DNA of 35,304 bases from Actinomycetota bacterium (lineage in GTDB: Bacteria; Actinomycetota; UBA4738; HRBIN12), in contig DASQWI010000028.1 of assembly GCA_035640355.1 (NCBI GenBank), positions 1 through 35,304 on the forward strand, given 5' to 3'. The notes beneath the pieces were generated by a model. It did no database searches, was not told where the DNA came from, and was given only the letters and a program-made list of their open reading frames with translations. A program made the translations under genes and the position numbers. Shown in pieces: positions 29,695 through 35,304 of this stretch (position 1 is the first letter of the stretch; every line of letters begins with the position of its first letter).

Positions 29695-30528
29695 ATGAAC
29701 GTTCGGGCGAAGTTCGTCGCGGCGGTCGTCGGAGCTTCGACCGCTTTCACGCTGTACCTGGCCGGCCCGGCGGCGGCAGACGATCCGCTCGGGGGCGTGG
29801 CCGACCAGACCGGGGATGCCATCGACTCCACGGTGTCGGACACGACACAAGTCGTGAGCGAGACGGTGGACGGAGCGTCCGACGTCGCGTCCGATGCCAC
29901 TACGGTCGCGTCCGAACCCACTACTACCGCGGGTCAGGCCGTCGGGGATGTAGTCGCCGACACCACGGCCGGCGTACGCGATACCGTGACCGCCGCGGGT
30001 GGCGCGGTCGGCGACGCGAGCGCGTCGACGAACACAGCCGTGAGCGGGGCGAGCCGGGTGGGCGACGCTTCGATCGCGACGGACGGCTCGACGGACTCGG
30101 CGTATAGCAGTGGCGGTGGCAGCGGCGATACCACCGCCGGAGGCCTGGACGGCGATCGGCAGCGCGACGAGAAGGGGCGCAACGACCGCTCGCGCGCAAA
30201 CCAGATCGGTGATCAGGAGTGGGTTTGGAGGCCCGCGGACCGGCTGAAGTCCACCTGGGAGAACGTTCCCGTCGGGATGCGCGCCGAGCAGGTCGCCGTG
30301 GGTGACGAGAGCGATCCCTGCCGCGACGACCCGGGGCTCGTCTGCCTGGGCATCCTGTACGAGATGGGCCGATACGCGAAGATCGTGACCTCGGTCCTCG
30401 GCGTCCTCGCGACGACCGGCATCGGCGTCATCGGACTGGTGACCATGGCGGTGGCGCTCGGTATGAGTGGCTCGGCCGCGCTCGTCGCGGCGTGTCGCCG
30501 TTCGCCCGCAGCGGCCACTCGCGGGTGA
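29695..30528 (+). CDS. Secreted acidic repeat protein with C-terminal membrane anchor
   Basis: A 277-residue protein with no family I recognise. A signal peptide (residues 1-28, cut site near AAA-DDP) leads into a low-complexity Thr/Val/Ala/Asp-rich region. From about residue 41 to 128 this can be written as eight consecutive 11-residue units such as DVVADTTAGVR and DTVTAAGGAVG. They are acidic, with hydrophobic residues recurring near positions 2-3 and 9-10. A Ser/Gly linker follows, then a charged segment (DGDRQRDEKGRNDRSR), a conserved-looking patch QEWVWRPADRL with two Cys (Cys209, Cys217), and a transmembrane helix at about 229-257. The ATG follows GAGGGGG by 6 nt. The next gene begins 3 nt after its stop, so the two are probably partners at the cell surface. 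Confidence 0.78.
   Translation: MNVRAKFVAAVVGASTAFTLYLAGPAAADDPLGGVADQTGDAIDSTVSDTTQVVSETVDGASDVASDATTVASEPTTTAGQAVGDVVADTTAGVRDTVTAAGGAVGDASASTNTAVSGASRVGDASIATDGSTDSAYSSGGGSGDTTAGGLDGDRQRDEKGRNDRSRANQIGDQEWVWRPADRLKSTWENVPVGMRAEQVAVGDESDPCRDDPGLVCLGILYEMGRYAKIVTSVLGVLATTGIGVIGLVTMAVALGMSGSAALVAACRRSPAAATRG
29815..30078 (+). repeat. Eight tandem degenerate 11-residue coding units
   Basis: Within the preceding gene, codons 41-128 fall into an 11-residue register with no insertions: acidic or polar residue at position 1, Val/Ala at 2-3, small or hydroxylated residues in the middle and Val/Ala at 9-10. The DNA itself is not repetitive, so the pattern is at the protein level. The 11-residue period resembles LEA-, apolipoprotein- or synuclein-type amphipathic helices, though Lys is absent. 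Confidence 0.5.
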
Positions 30529-30531
30529 GGG

Positions 30532-31200
30532 ATGTTGTCGTTTCGGCGTCGGGCGCGCTTCTCGCAGTTCTCCGACCGGGAACAGGCGTACGCGCTCGCG
30601 CTCATCATGGTGGGGATCGTTCTGGTCACGGCGGCAACGGTGGCTATTCTGATCGAGGACGCCGCACGCCAAGACGCTCGGGAGTCCGCGCGAATGCTCG
30701 GACCGCCGGCTGGAGAGACGCCTGATCGTTCCGGTTCCCGGTCGGGTCTCGGCGTGGCCGAGTACGTTAACGGGACGCACGACTACGGATTCGAGTATCC
30801 GGCGAGCTGGACCGTGCATGAGAACGCACAGATCACCTCACTCGAGAACCCGAACGGTCGCATCCGCGTGCGGTTCGGTATCGGTCCGTCGAGCGATCTT
30901 GAGACGACGGCGGCCCGGTCGATCCATTCCCTTTCGGATGTCACGTCCGATCGTGACGTGAACGGGATGACGCGCGAGAGGATCGATGGGTCCAGCTCGC
31001 TCCTCGTGAGCGGCACGGCGATCGACGATGACGGCCGGCCCGTGCGCTTCCTTTCGATCACCGTCTCAGGACATCCGAAGAACTACTCGATCTCGATCCT
31101 CGTGCCGCGCCGCTCGGATCCCGTCACCGTCCTTCCACAGATCGAGGAGATCGTGTCGTCGTTCGACGTCCTCGCGACGGGAGCCGAAGTCTTCGGGTAG
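30532..31200 (+). CDS. Single-pass membrane protein with PsbP-like extracytoplasmic domain
   Basis: A 222-residue protein. A basic N-terminus (SFRRRARFSQFSDREQ) precedes a transmembrane helix at about residues 19-41 (AYALALIMVGIVLVTAATVAIL), then a 35-residue linker. An exported domain starts near residue 80 with HDYGFEYPASWTVHE, the characteristic beginning of PsbP/DUF1795-like domains (GFxFxYPxxW). It continues with SLENPNGRIRVRFGIGP, FLSITVSGHPKNYSISILVP and a final helix ILPQIEEIVSSFDV, also as in that family. Bacterial PsbP-like domains have no settled function. The ATG lies 3 nt after the stop of the repeat-protein gene, with GGTGAGGG as overlapping Shine-Dalgarno, so the two are translated together. 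Confidence 0.78.
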   Translation: MLSFRRRARFSQFSDREQAYALALIMVGIVLVTAATVAILIEDAARQDARESARMLGPPAGETPDRSGSRSGLGVAEYVNGTHDYGFEYPASWTVHENAQITSLENPNGRIRVRFGIGPSSDLETTAARSIHSLSDVTSDRDVNGMTRERIDGSSSLLVSGTAIDDDGRPVRFLSITVSGHPKNYSISILVPRRSDPVTVLPQIEEIVSSFDVLATGAEVFG

Positions 31201-31209
31201 CCCGTTCGG

Positions 31210-32313
31210 TCAGAGCGAGGGATCGAGAACCGTGCGGACGACCCTGCCCGCGATCATGTCGTCGAACGCGTGCTCCACCTCCTCGAGCGGCCGCCTGGCC
31301 GAGATGAGCTCGTCGACCTTCAGGCGCCCGGACCGATACAGGTCGACGAGGAACGGGAAGTCGAGCGCGGGACGGACGCTGCCGTAGTTGGAGCCGATGA
31401 TGCGCTGTTCGGCCTCGGCGAGCGCACGGGGTTCGAACCGCGCCATCGCGCCGGTCGGCGCAAGGCCGACGATCACCGCGGTCCCGCCCAGGGAGAGCAT
31501 CGCGATGGATTGCTCGGCGGTCGAGACGAGACCGATGCAGTCGAACACGAAGTCCGCTCCCCCATCGGTGATCTCGCGAACGGCCTCGACAGCGTCGGCC
31601 GCGGATACGTCGATCACGTCCGTCGCCCCGAACGTCCTTGCCGCGTCGAGCTTGTGGGACAACAGGTCCACCGCGACGATCCTCGACGCGGCGCCGAGGA
31701 CCGCGCCCTGCACGGCGCACAAGCCGACTGCGCCGCAGCCGATCACCACCGCGGTCGAACCGGGAGGCATCCGAGCCGTCCACAGCACTGCGCCCACGCC
31801 CGTCGGCACGCAGCAGCCCATCAGCGCGGCCGCGTCGAGCGGAACGCTCGCCTCGAGGCGGATCGCGCCGGACTCCGGCACCACCGTCTCCTCGGAGAAC
31901 GACGAGACCCCGATGTAGTGGTGTGCGATGCGATCGCCGATCCGGAATCGGGTCGTGCCGTCGTACAAGACGCCCTTCGGCCAAACGATGTCGGCACAGA
32001 CCTCGCATTGGGACGGCCGGCCGGCCAGGCACGCGCGGCAACGGCCGCAGGCCGGCTCCCAGGACAGGACGACGTGGTCTCCTTCGGAGAGCGACGAAAC
32101 GCCGGGGCCCACCTCCGTCACCACGCCGGAGCCCTCGTGGCCCATCACGAGCGGCAGCGGGACGTCCCATTCGAGCTTGCGGACGTGCAGGTCGCTGTGA
32201 CAGACGCCGGCGGCGCCGACACGGACCCGCACCTCCCCCGCCTTGGGCGGATCGAGGCGGACGTCGGTCACGCGCGGCGGTTCGTCCCCGGACGACAACA
32301 CCACCGCGCGCAT
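31210..32313 (-). CDS. Zinc-dependent alcohol dehydrogenase (MDR superfamily)
   Basis: A 367-residue class-III-like/actinobacterial zinc alcohol dehydrogenase. Catalytic zinc ligands are the Cys in GVCHSDLH, the His of GHEGSGVV and the Cys in GCCVPTG. The structural zinc loop CGRCRACLAGRPSQCE has the complete Cys-x2-Cys-x2-Cys-x7-Cys set. The cofactor site is VVIGCGAVGLCAVQGA, followed by IVAVDLLSHKL, whose Asp favours NAD(H). The overall pattern resembles mycobacterial alcohol dehydrogenases and mycothiol-dependent formaldehyde dehydrogenase relatives; the substrate is uncertain. It is likely cytosolic. ATG at 32313; no strong Shine-Dalgarno is seen. The gene converges with the PsbP-like gene (9 nt) and is divergent from the histidine kinase gene. 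Confidence 0.9.
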   Translation of the reverse strand: MRAVVLSSGDEPPRVTDVRLDPPKAGEVRVRVGAAGVCHSDLHVRKLEWDVPLPLVMGHEGSGVVTEVGPGVSSLSEGDHVVLSWEPACGRCRACLAGRPSQCEVCADIVWPKGVLYDGTTRFRIGDRIAHHYIGVSSFSEETVVPESGAIRLEASVPLDAAALMGCCVPTGVGAVLWTARMPPGSTAVVIGCGAVGLCAVQGAVLGAASRIVAVDLLSHKLDAARTFGATDVIDVSAADAVEAVREITDGGADFVFDCIGLVSTAEQSIAMLSLGGTAVIVGLAPTGAMARFEPRALAEAEQRIIGSNYGSVRPALDFPFLVDLYRSGRLKVDELISARRPLEEVEHAFDDMIAGRVVRTVLDPSL

Positions 32314-32412
32314 GGACGGAGCGTAGTACGCCTACGGAATGCTCCCCTCGTACACCGGAGGGAGTAGCCGCCCTCGCGCCGCGAGGGCGATGACGTGGCG
32401 CCGGCCGGGGCC

Positions 32413-32418
32413 TACGGT
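32413..32418 (+). promoter_or_regulatory. Putative -10 box for a leaderless histidine-kinase transcript
   Basis: TACGGT is followed by 6 nt and the GTG at 32425, which lacks a Shine-Dalgarno. The spacing matches the other putative leaderless starts in this window. Confidence 0.35.
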
Positions 32419-32424
32419 TCCATC

Positions 32425-33582
32425 GTGGGCCCGATCCGAAGGCTGTTCGCCAAGCCGAGGCAGGCAGTGCTTGCGGTGGCGCTGGTTGCGTTTCAGATCG
32501 TCGGCACCTTCGGCGCGGCGCATGAACAGACTGACCGAGCGGATGTCGACGCGTTGGCTATCGCGCTCGTGGTCGCGTCTGCAGTGCCACTCCTGTGGCG
32601 ACGTCGCTACCCCGTCGCGGTCCTCACGGCGACGCACGCGATCGTACTCGGCTACCTCCTATTGGACTACCCGCGAGGACCGATCTTCCTATCGCCGCTC
32701 ATCGCGTTCTTCTCCGCGGTGCTGCAGGGACGCCGCATCTCCGCATGGATCGTGCTCGCGACGGGCTTCGTCGCCGAGACACTCGTACCCGTGATCGTCA
32801 CGGACGAGCCAGCACCCGATGCCGGCGAGCTGTTCTTGTTCGTCGCGTGGCTTCTGGTGATCACCGGCGCCGCGGAGCTCGTCCGGATCCGCCGGGAGCG
32901 ATCGAGCGAGACCGCTCGAACGCGCGAGGAGGAAGCGCTTCGGCGGGCGACGGAGGAACGCTTGCGCATCGCCCGGGAGCTCCACGACGTGCTGGCCCAC
33001 AACATCTCGATGATCAACGTGCAGGCCGGCGTGGCGCTGCACCTGTTGGACGAGCGCCCGGAGCAGGCCCGCCCCGCGCTCACGGCGATCAAGCAGGCGA
33101 GCAAGGACGCGCTCATCGAGCTCCGGTCGGTCCTCGGCGTGCTCCGTCGCGTCGACGACCAGGACGGTTCGCGCGATCCCGCACCCACGCTCGCTCGTGT
33201 CGACGATCTCGTGTCGAGTGCGAGCGCTGCCGGCCTCGAGGTGAGCAAACGCGTCGAAGGACAGGCTCGTCCGCTCCCGGCGCCGGTCGACGTCGCGGCG
33301 TTCCGGATCGTCCAGGAGGCGCTGACGAACGTCGTTCGGCACGCCGCCGCGACGACGGCCACGGTGGTCGTGAGCTACGGCGACGAAGCGGTGACCGTGG
33401 CGGTGGAGGACGACGGGCGAGGCTTGGCGGCCGGCTCGGTCGGTTCGGGCAGCGGCATCGTTGGCATGCGCGAGCGTGCCGATTCGGTCGGCGGATCTGT
33501 GGAGGCGGGACCGCGCGAGGGCGGCGGATTCCGCGTTCGCGCGCGGCTTCCGTACGCGGGGCGACGGGATAGCACGACGTGA
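32425..33582 (+). CDS. NarL-type sensor histidine kinase (HisKA_3)
   Basis: A 385-residue kinase. Six closely spaced transmembrane helices occupy about residues 10-160 with almost no extracytoplasmic domain (from AVLAVALVAFQIVG to LFLFVAWLLVITGAAEL), so the stimulus is probably sensed within the membrane. The dimerisation/phosphoacceptor helix ATEERLRIARELHDVLAHNISM has the phosphorylated His187. The ATPase domain has IVQEALTNVVRHA (N-box), VAVEDDGRGL (G1), and GSGIVGMRERADSVGGSVEAG (G2 region). This architecture is common in Actinomycetota, often controlling ABC exporters or envelope stress. GTG 32425 is preferred to the GTG at 32395 because of the TACGGT spacing and because it starts just before the first helix. 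Its stop overlaps the response-regulator start by 4 nt. Confidence 0.9.
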   Translation: MGPIRRLFAKPRQAVLAVALVAFQIVGTFGAAHEQTDRADVDALAIALVVASAVPLLWRRRYPVAVLTATHAIVLGYLLLDYPRGPIFLSPLIAFFSAVLQGRRISAWIVLATGFVAETLVPVIVTDEPAPDAGELFLFVAWLLVITGAAELVRIRRERSSETARTREEEALRRATEERLRIARELHDVLAHNISMINVQAGVALHLLDERPEQARPALTAIKQASKDALIELRSVLGVLRRVDDQDGSRDPAPTLARVDDLVSSASAAGLEVSKRVEGQARPLPAPVDVAAFRIVQEALTNVVRHAAATTATVVVSYGDEAVTVAVEDDGRGLAAGSVGSGSGIVGMRERADSVGGSVEAGPREGGGFRVRARLPYAGRRDSTT

Positions 33583-34244
33583 TCCGCGTCCTGCTCGTCG
33601 ACGACCAGGCGCTCGTACGCGCCGGGTTTCGCGCACTGCTCGATGCGGAGCCCGACGTCGAGGTCGTGGGCGAGGCGAGCGACGGGCGGGAGGCCATCGA
33701 GCTCACGCGCGCGCTCGTTCCGGACATCGTGCTGATGGACGTTCGGATGCCCGAGCTCGACGGCCTCGCGGCGACGCGGTCGATCGCTGAGGATGAAGCC
33801 CTCTCGAGCGTCCACATCGTCATCCTCACGACGTTCGAGCAGGACGAGTACGTGTTCGAAGCGCTCCGCGCCGGCGCGAGCGGGTTCCTGGTGAAGGACA
33901 CCGAGCCGGCCGACCTGGTGCGGGCGGTTCGAGCCGTCGCGGCCGGCGACGGGCTGCTGTCGCCCGGCGTGACCCGACGGTTGATCGAGGAGTTCGCGTC
34001 CCGCGCGAAAGGTGTCGACGTCGCGCCGGCCTTGGACGAGCTCACCGAGCGCGAGCGCGAGGTGATGGCGCTCGTCGCCGAAGGGCTGTCGAACGAGGAG
34101 ATCGCGCGAAAGCTGTGCGTCAGCCCGGCCACGGCGAAGACGCACGTCAGCAGGGCCATGGTGAAGCTCCGGGCGCGGGACCGGGCGCAGCTCGTGGTGT
34201 TCGCCTACGAGTCCGGCCTCGTACGTCCCGGTTGGGCGGAGTAG
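33579..34244 (+). CDS. NarL/LuxR-family response regulator
   Basis: The 221-residue partner of the upstream kinase. The receiver domain (residues 1-120) has the acidic pair in LLVDDQ, the phosphoacceptor Asp54 in IVLMDVRMPE, the Thr in ILTTFEQDEYV and the Lys of GFLVKDTE. A short linker leads to a LuxR-type DNA-binding domain, LDELTEREREVMALVAEGLSNEEIARKLCVSPATAKTHVSRAMVKLRARDRAQLV, complete with the recognition helix (VSPATAKTHVSRAM). Phosphorylation would promote dimerisation and activation or repression of target promoters. Targets are not evident, though the SHOCT gene 105 nt downstream is a candidate. The GTG start lies within the kinase stop (GTGA), so expression is coupled. Confidence 0.95.
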   Translation: MIRVLLVDDQALVRAGFRALLDAEPDVEVVGEASDGREAIELTRALVPDIVLMDVRMPELDGLAATRSIAEDEALSSVHIVILTTFEQDEYVFEALRAGASGFLVKDTEPADLVRAVRAVAAGDGLLSPGVTRRLIEEFASRAKGVDVAPALDELTEREREVMALVAEGLSNEEIARKLCVSPATAKTHVSRAMVKLRARDRAQLVVFAYESGLVRPGWAE

Positions 34245-34349
34245 GGATCGAATGCTCCACCGGACGTAGCTCAGAAGCCTCCTCTCAGACGACGACGGCG
34301 CGTCGCTCTCCAACGACGATTGGTGACATGAACGGAGGAGGTGTTCGAG

Positions 34350-34592
34350 ATGGTGGAGACGGTTCTGGCCGAAGTGGCGTTCCGAGAGGGCGTCGGCGGT
34401 TGGTGGTTCCTGTTCTTCCCGTGGATCTGGATCGCGCTGATCTTCGGCGCGTACTTCGTGTTCCGCGGACGGCGCTCTCGCTGGCACACCCATTCGGCGG
34501 AGGAGGTCCTCGGCGAGCGCTACGCGAAGGGCGAGATCACGGCCGAGGAGTATCAGCAGCGGCTCGACGTACTGCGTCGAACCGGCAAGTAG
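34350..34592 (+). CDS. Small SHOCT-domain membrane protein
   Basis: An 80-residue protein. One transmembrane helix (about residues 17-38, WWFLFFPWIWIALIFGAYFVF) is followed by a basic stop-transfer segment (RGRRSRWHTH) and a C-terminal SHOCT motif: SAEEVLGERYAKGEITAEEYQQRLDVLR. The motif is a short paired-helix element found at protein ends and thought to mediate oligomerisation or protein contacts. GGAGGAGG ending 9 nt before the ATG at 34350 fixes the start; an in-frame GTG at 34341 abuts the Shine-Dalgarno and is less likely. It follows the two-component genes by 105 nt, and the cupin gene starts 17 nt after its stop, suggesting a shared transcript with the latter. Confidence 0.88.
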   Translation: MVETVLAEVAFREGVGGWWFLFFPWIWIALIFGAYFVFRGRRSRWHTHSAEEVLGERYAKGEITAEEYQQRLDVLRRTGK

Positions 34593-34608
34593 TGAGGGGG
34601 TGACGGTG

Positions 34609-35277
34609 ATGGCGAATCGGGGACTGATCCTGGACAACCCGCTGAGCGGCGAGCGGTTTTTCTTCCGCGAGACCTCCAAGGACACGGACGGCGAGCGGCT
34701 CGTGTTCGAGCTCGAGCTGCCACCCGGCGGGCGCGTCCCCGGAGGGCACGTACACCCCTCGCAGGAGGAGCGGTTCGATGTGCTGAACGGGACGATGCGC
34801 TTTCGTAAGGGAATGCGGCGCGTGACGGCGGAGCCCGGGGACTCCGTCGTCGTGCCGGCAGGGACGTCGCACCGGTTCGCCAACGTCGGCAATGACACGG
34901 CGCGGATCCGGGTGGAGGTCCGTCCTGCGCTCGAGATGGAGCGCCTGTTCGAGACGGTCGCCGCGCTCGCGCGCGAGGGACGCACCTTCGCGAATGGCAT
35001 GCCGAAGCCGTTCGAGCTCGCGCTGTTCATGCGCCGGTTCGACGACGAGGTGCGCGCGCCGATCGCGCCGGGCGTCGTTCGGATCGCGACGTCGCCTCTC
35101 GCGTGGCTCGGCAGGCGGCGTGGTCTCGACCGAAGGTACGGGCTTGCGGACCTGTCCGACCTCCGGATGACTCGGCCCACGCCGGTTCGCCCGCAGGCGG
35201 CGATGAGCGATCGGCGGGTGGGAAGCACGCACCCGTCACCGACGCGTCCGGGCTGGCGAGTGAAGCGCGACGAGTAG
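34609..35277 (+). CDS. Cupin-domain protein
   Basis: A 222-residue protein with an N-terminal cupin barrel. LELPPGGRVPGGHVHPSQEERFDVLNGTMRFR holds the first cupin motif with two His and the Glu, and PGDSVVVPAGTSHRFANVGND holds the second with its His. Together they make the classic three-His/one-Glu metal site. A helical segment with RTFANGMPKPFELALFMRRFDDEVRAP follows, and the last 50 residues are basic and probably disordered. It could be a dioxygenase, isomerase or small-molecule sensor; relatives with this long C-terminal part in Actinomycetota are unassigned. The ATG at 34609 is preferred to two in-frame GTGs (34600, 34606) because GAGGGG lies 8 nt before it. The stop is complete at 35277; the last 27 nt of the window contain nothing recognisable. 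Confidence 0.88.
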   Translation: MANRGLILDNPLSGERFFFRETSKDTDGERLVFELELPPGGRVPGGHVHPSQEERFDVLNGTMRFRKGMRRVTAEPGDSVVVPAGTSHRFANVGNDTARIRVEVRPALEMERLFETVAALAREGRTFANGMPKPFELALFMRRFDDEVRAPIAPGVVRIATSPLAWLGRRRGLDRRYGLADLSDLRMTRPTPVRPQAAMSDRRVGSTHPSPTRPGWRVKRDE

Positions 35278-35304
35278 CTGTTGATGGGCGGCGCGGGCAG
35301 TACC

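Noticed and set aside
29815-30078. Tandem DNA repeat or CRISPR-like array
   Set aside because: The nucleotide sequence is not repeated; the periodicity exists only in the encoded protein at 11 residues.
29521-30819. Long minus-strand frame that includes the VOC protein as its C-terminal part
   Set aside because: The upstream 430 residues are low-quality shadow of the repeat-protein gene. The VOC ATG at 29520 has a strong Shine-Dalgarno.
1-35304. A defence island or mobile element
   Set aside because: The only nuclease is a DUF222-HNH protein of a common chromosomal family. There is no transposase, integrase, toxin-antitoxin pair, restriction enzyme or phage gene, and composition looks uniform by eye.

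Overview
The window is a dense, high-GC chromosomal stretch from a bacterium, most likely a free-living member of the Actinomycetota, possibly a deep-branching lineage known mainly from metagenomes. The evidence is an InhA-like enoyl-ACP reductase, a DUF222/13E12-type HNH protein, a DUF2630 protein, an actinobacterial-type GH15 glycosidase, NatAB- and DrrAB-type exporters, many GTG/TTG starts, and several genes whose start codon lies only 6-9 nt after a TANNNT box, as in leaderless transcripts. I see no rRNA, tRNA, CRISPR array, insertion sequence or prophage. The left edge cuts a gene.

Layout. 1-3283: a Tat/lipoprotein-like amidohydrolase and an enoyl-ACP reductase on the minus strand, divergent from adenosine deaminase. 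3296-9441: a DUF222-HNH protein with inverted repeats over its start, a DUF885 peptidase-like protein, a methyltransferase, a VOC protein, a class III aminotransferase and a small ABM-fold protein. 9509-16851 (minus): Lon, then a GH15 glucosidase/trehalase, a quinone-oxidoreductase-like MDR and a NatAB exporter; the last four overlap each other by 1-4 nt and look translationally coupled. 17158-23464 (plus): an anchored hypothetical protein, a DrrAB exporter, another anchored hypothetical protein, a 14-TM MFS exporter, DUF2630 and a multi-pass membrane protein.

23516-26045 (minus): an ArsR-family regulator, a DHA3-type MFS exporter and a protein with three iron-sulfur-type modules, with a perfect palindrome next to the arsR start codon. 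26149-29520: a SpoIID/LytB lipoprotein, an SRPBCC protein, a stand-alone class III nucleotide cyclase and a VOC protein. 29695-31200: a secreted, acidic, 11-residue-repeat protein with a C-terminal membrane anchor, followed 3 nt later by a membrane protein with a PsbP-like domain. 31210-35277: a zinc alcohol dehydrogenase (minus), then a NarL-type two-component system, a SHOCT protein and a cupin protein.

Most of this is ordinary actinobacterial housekeeping and accessory content. I do not see a clearly new defence or mobile system. The parts most worth a second look are the tri-modular iron-sulfur protein, in which one CDGSH site has Cys in place of the ligand His; its ArsR-controlled operon; the repeat-protein/PsbP-like pair; and the tightly coupled GH15-MDR-ABC cluster.
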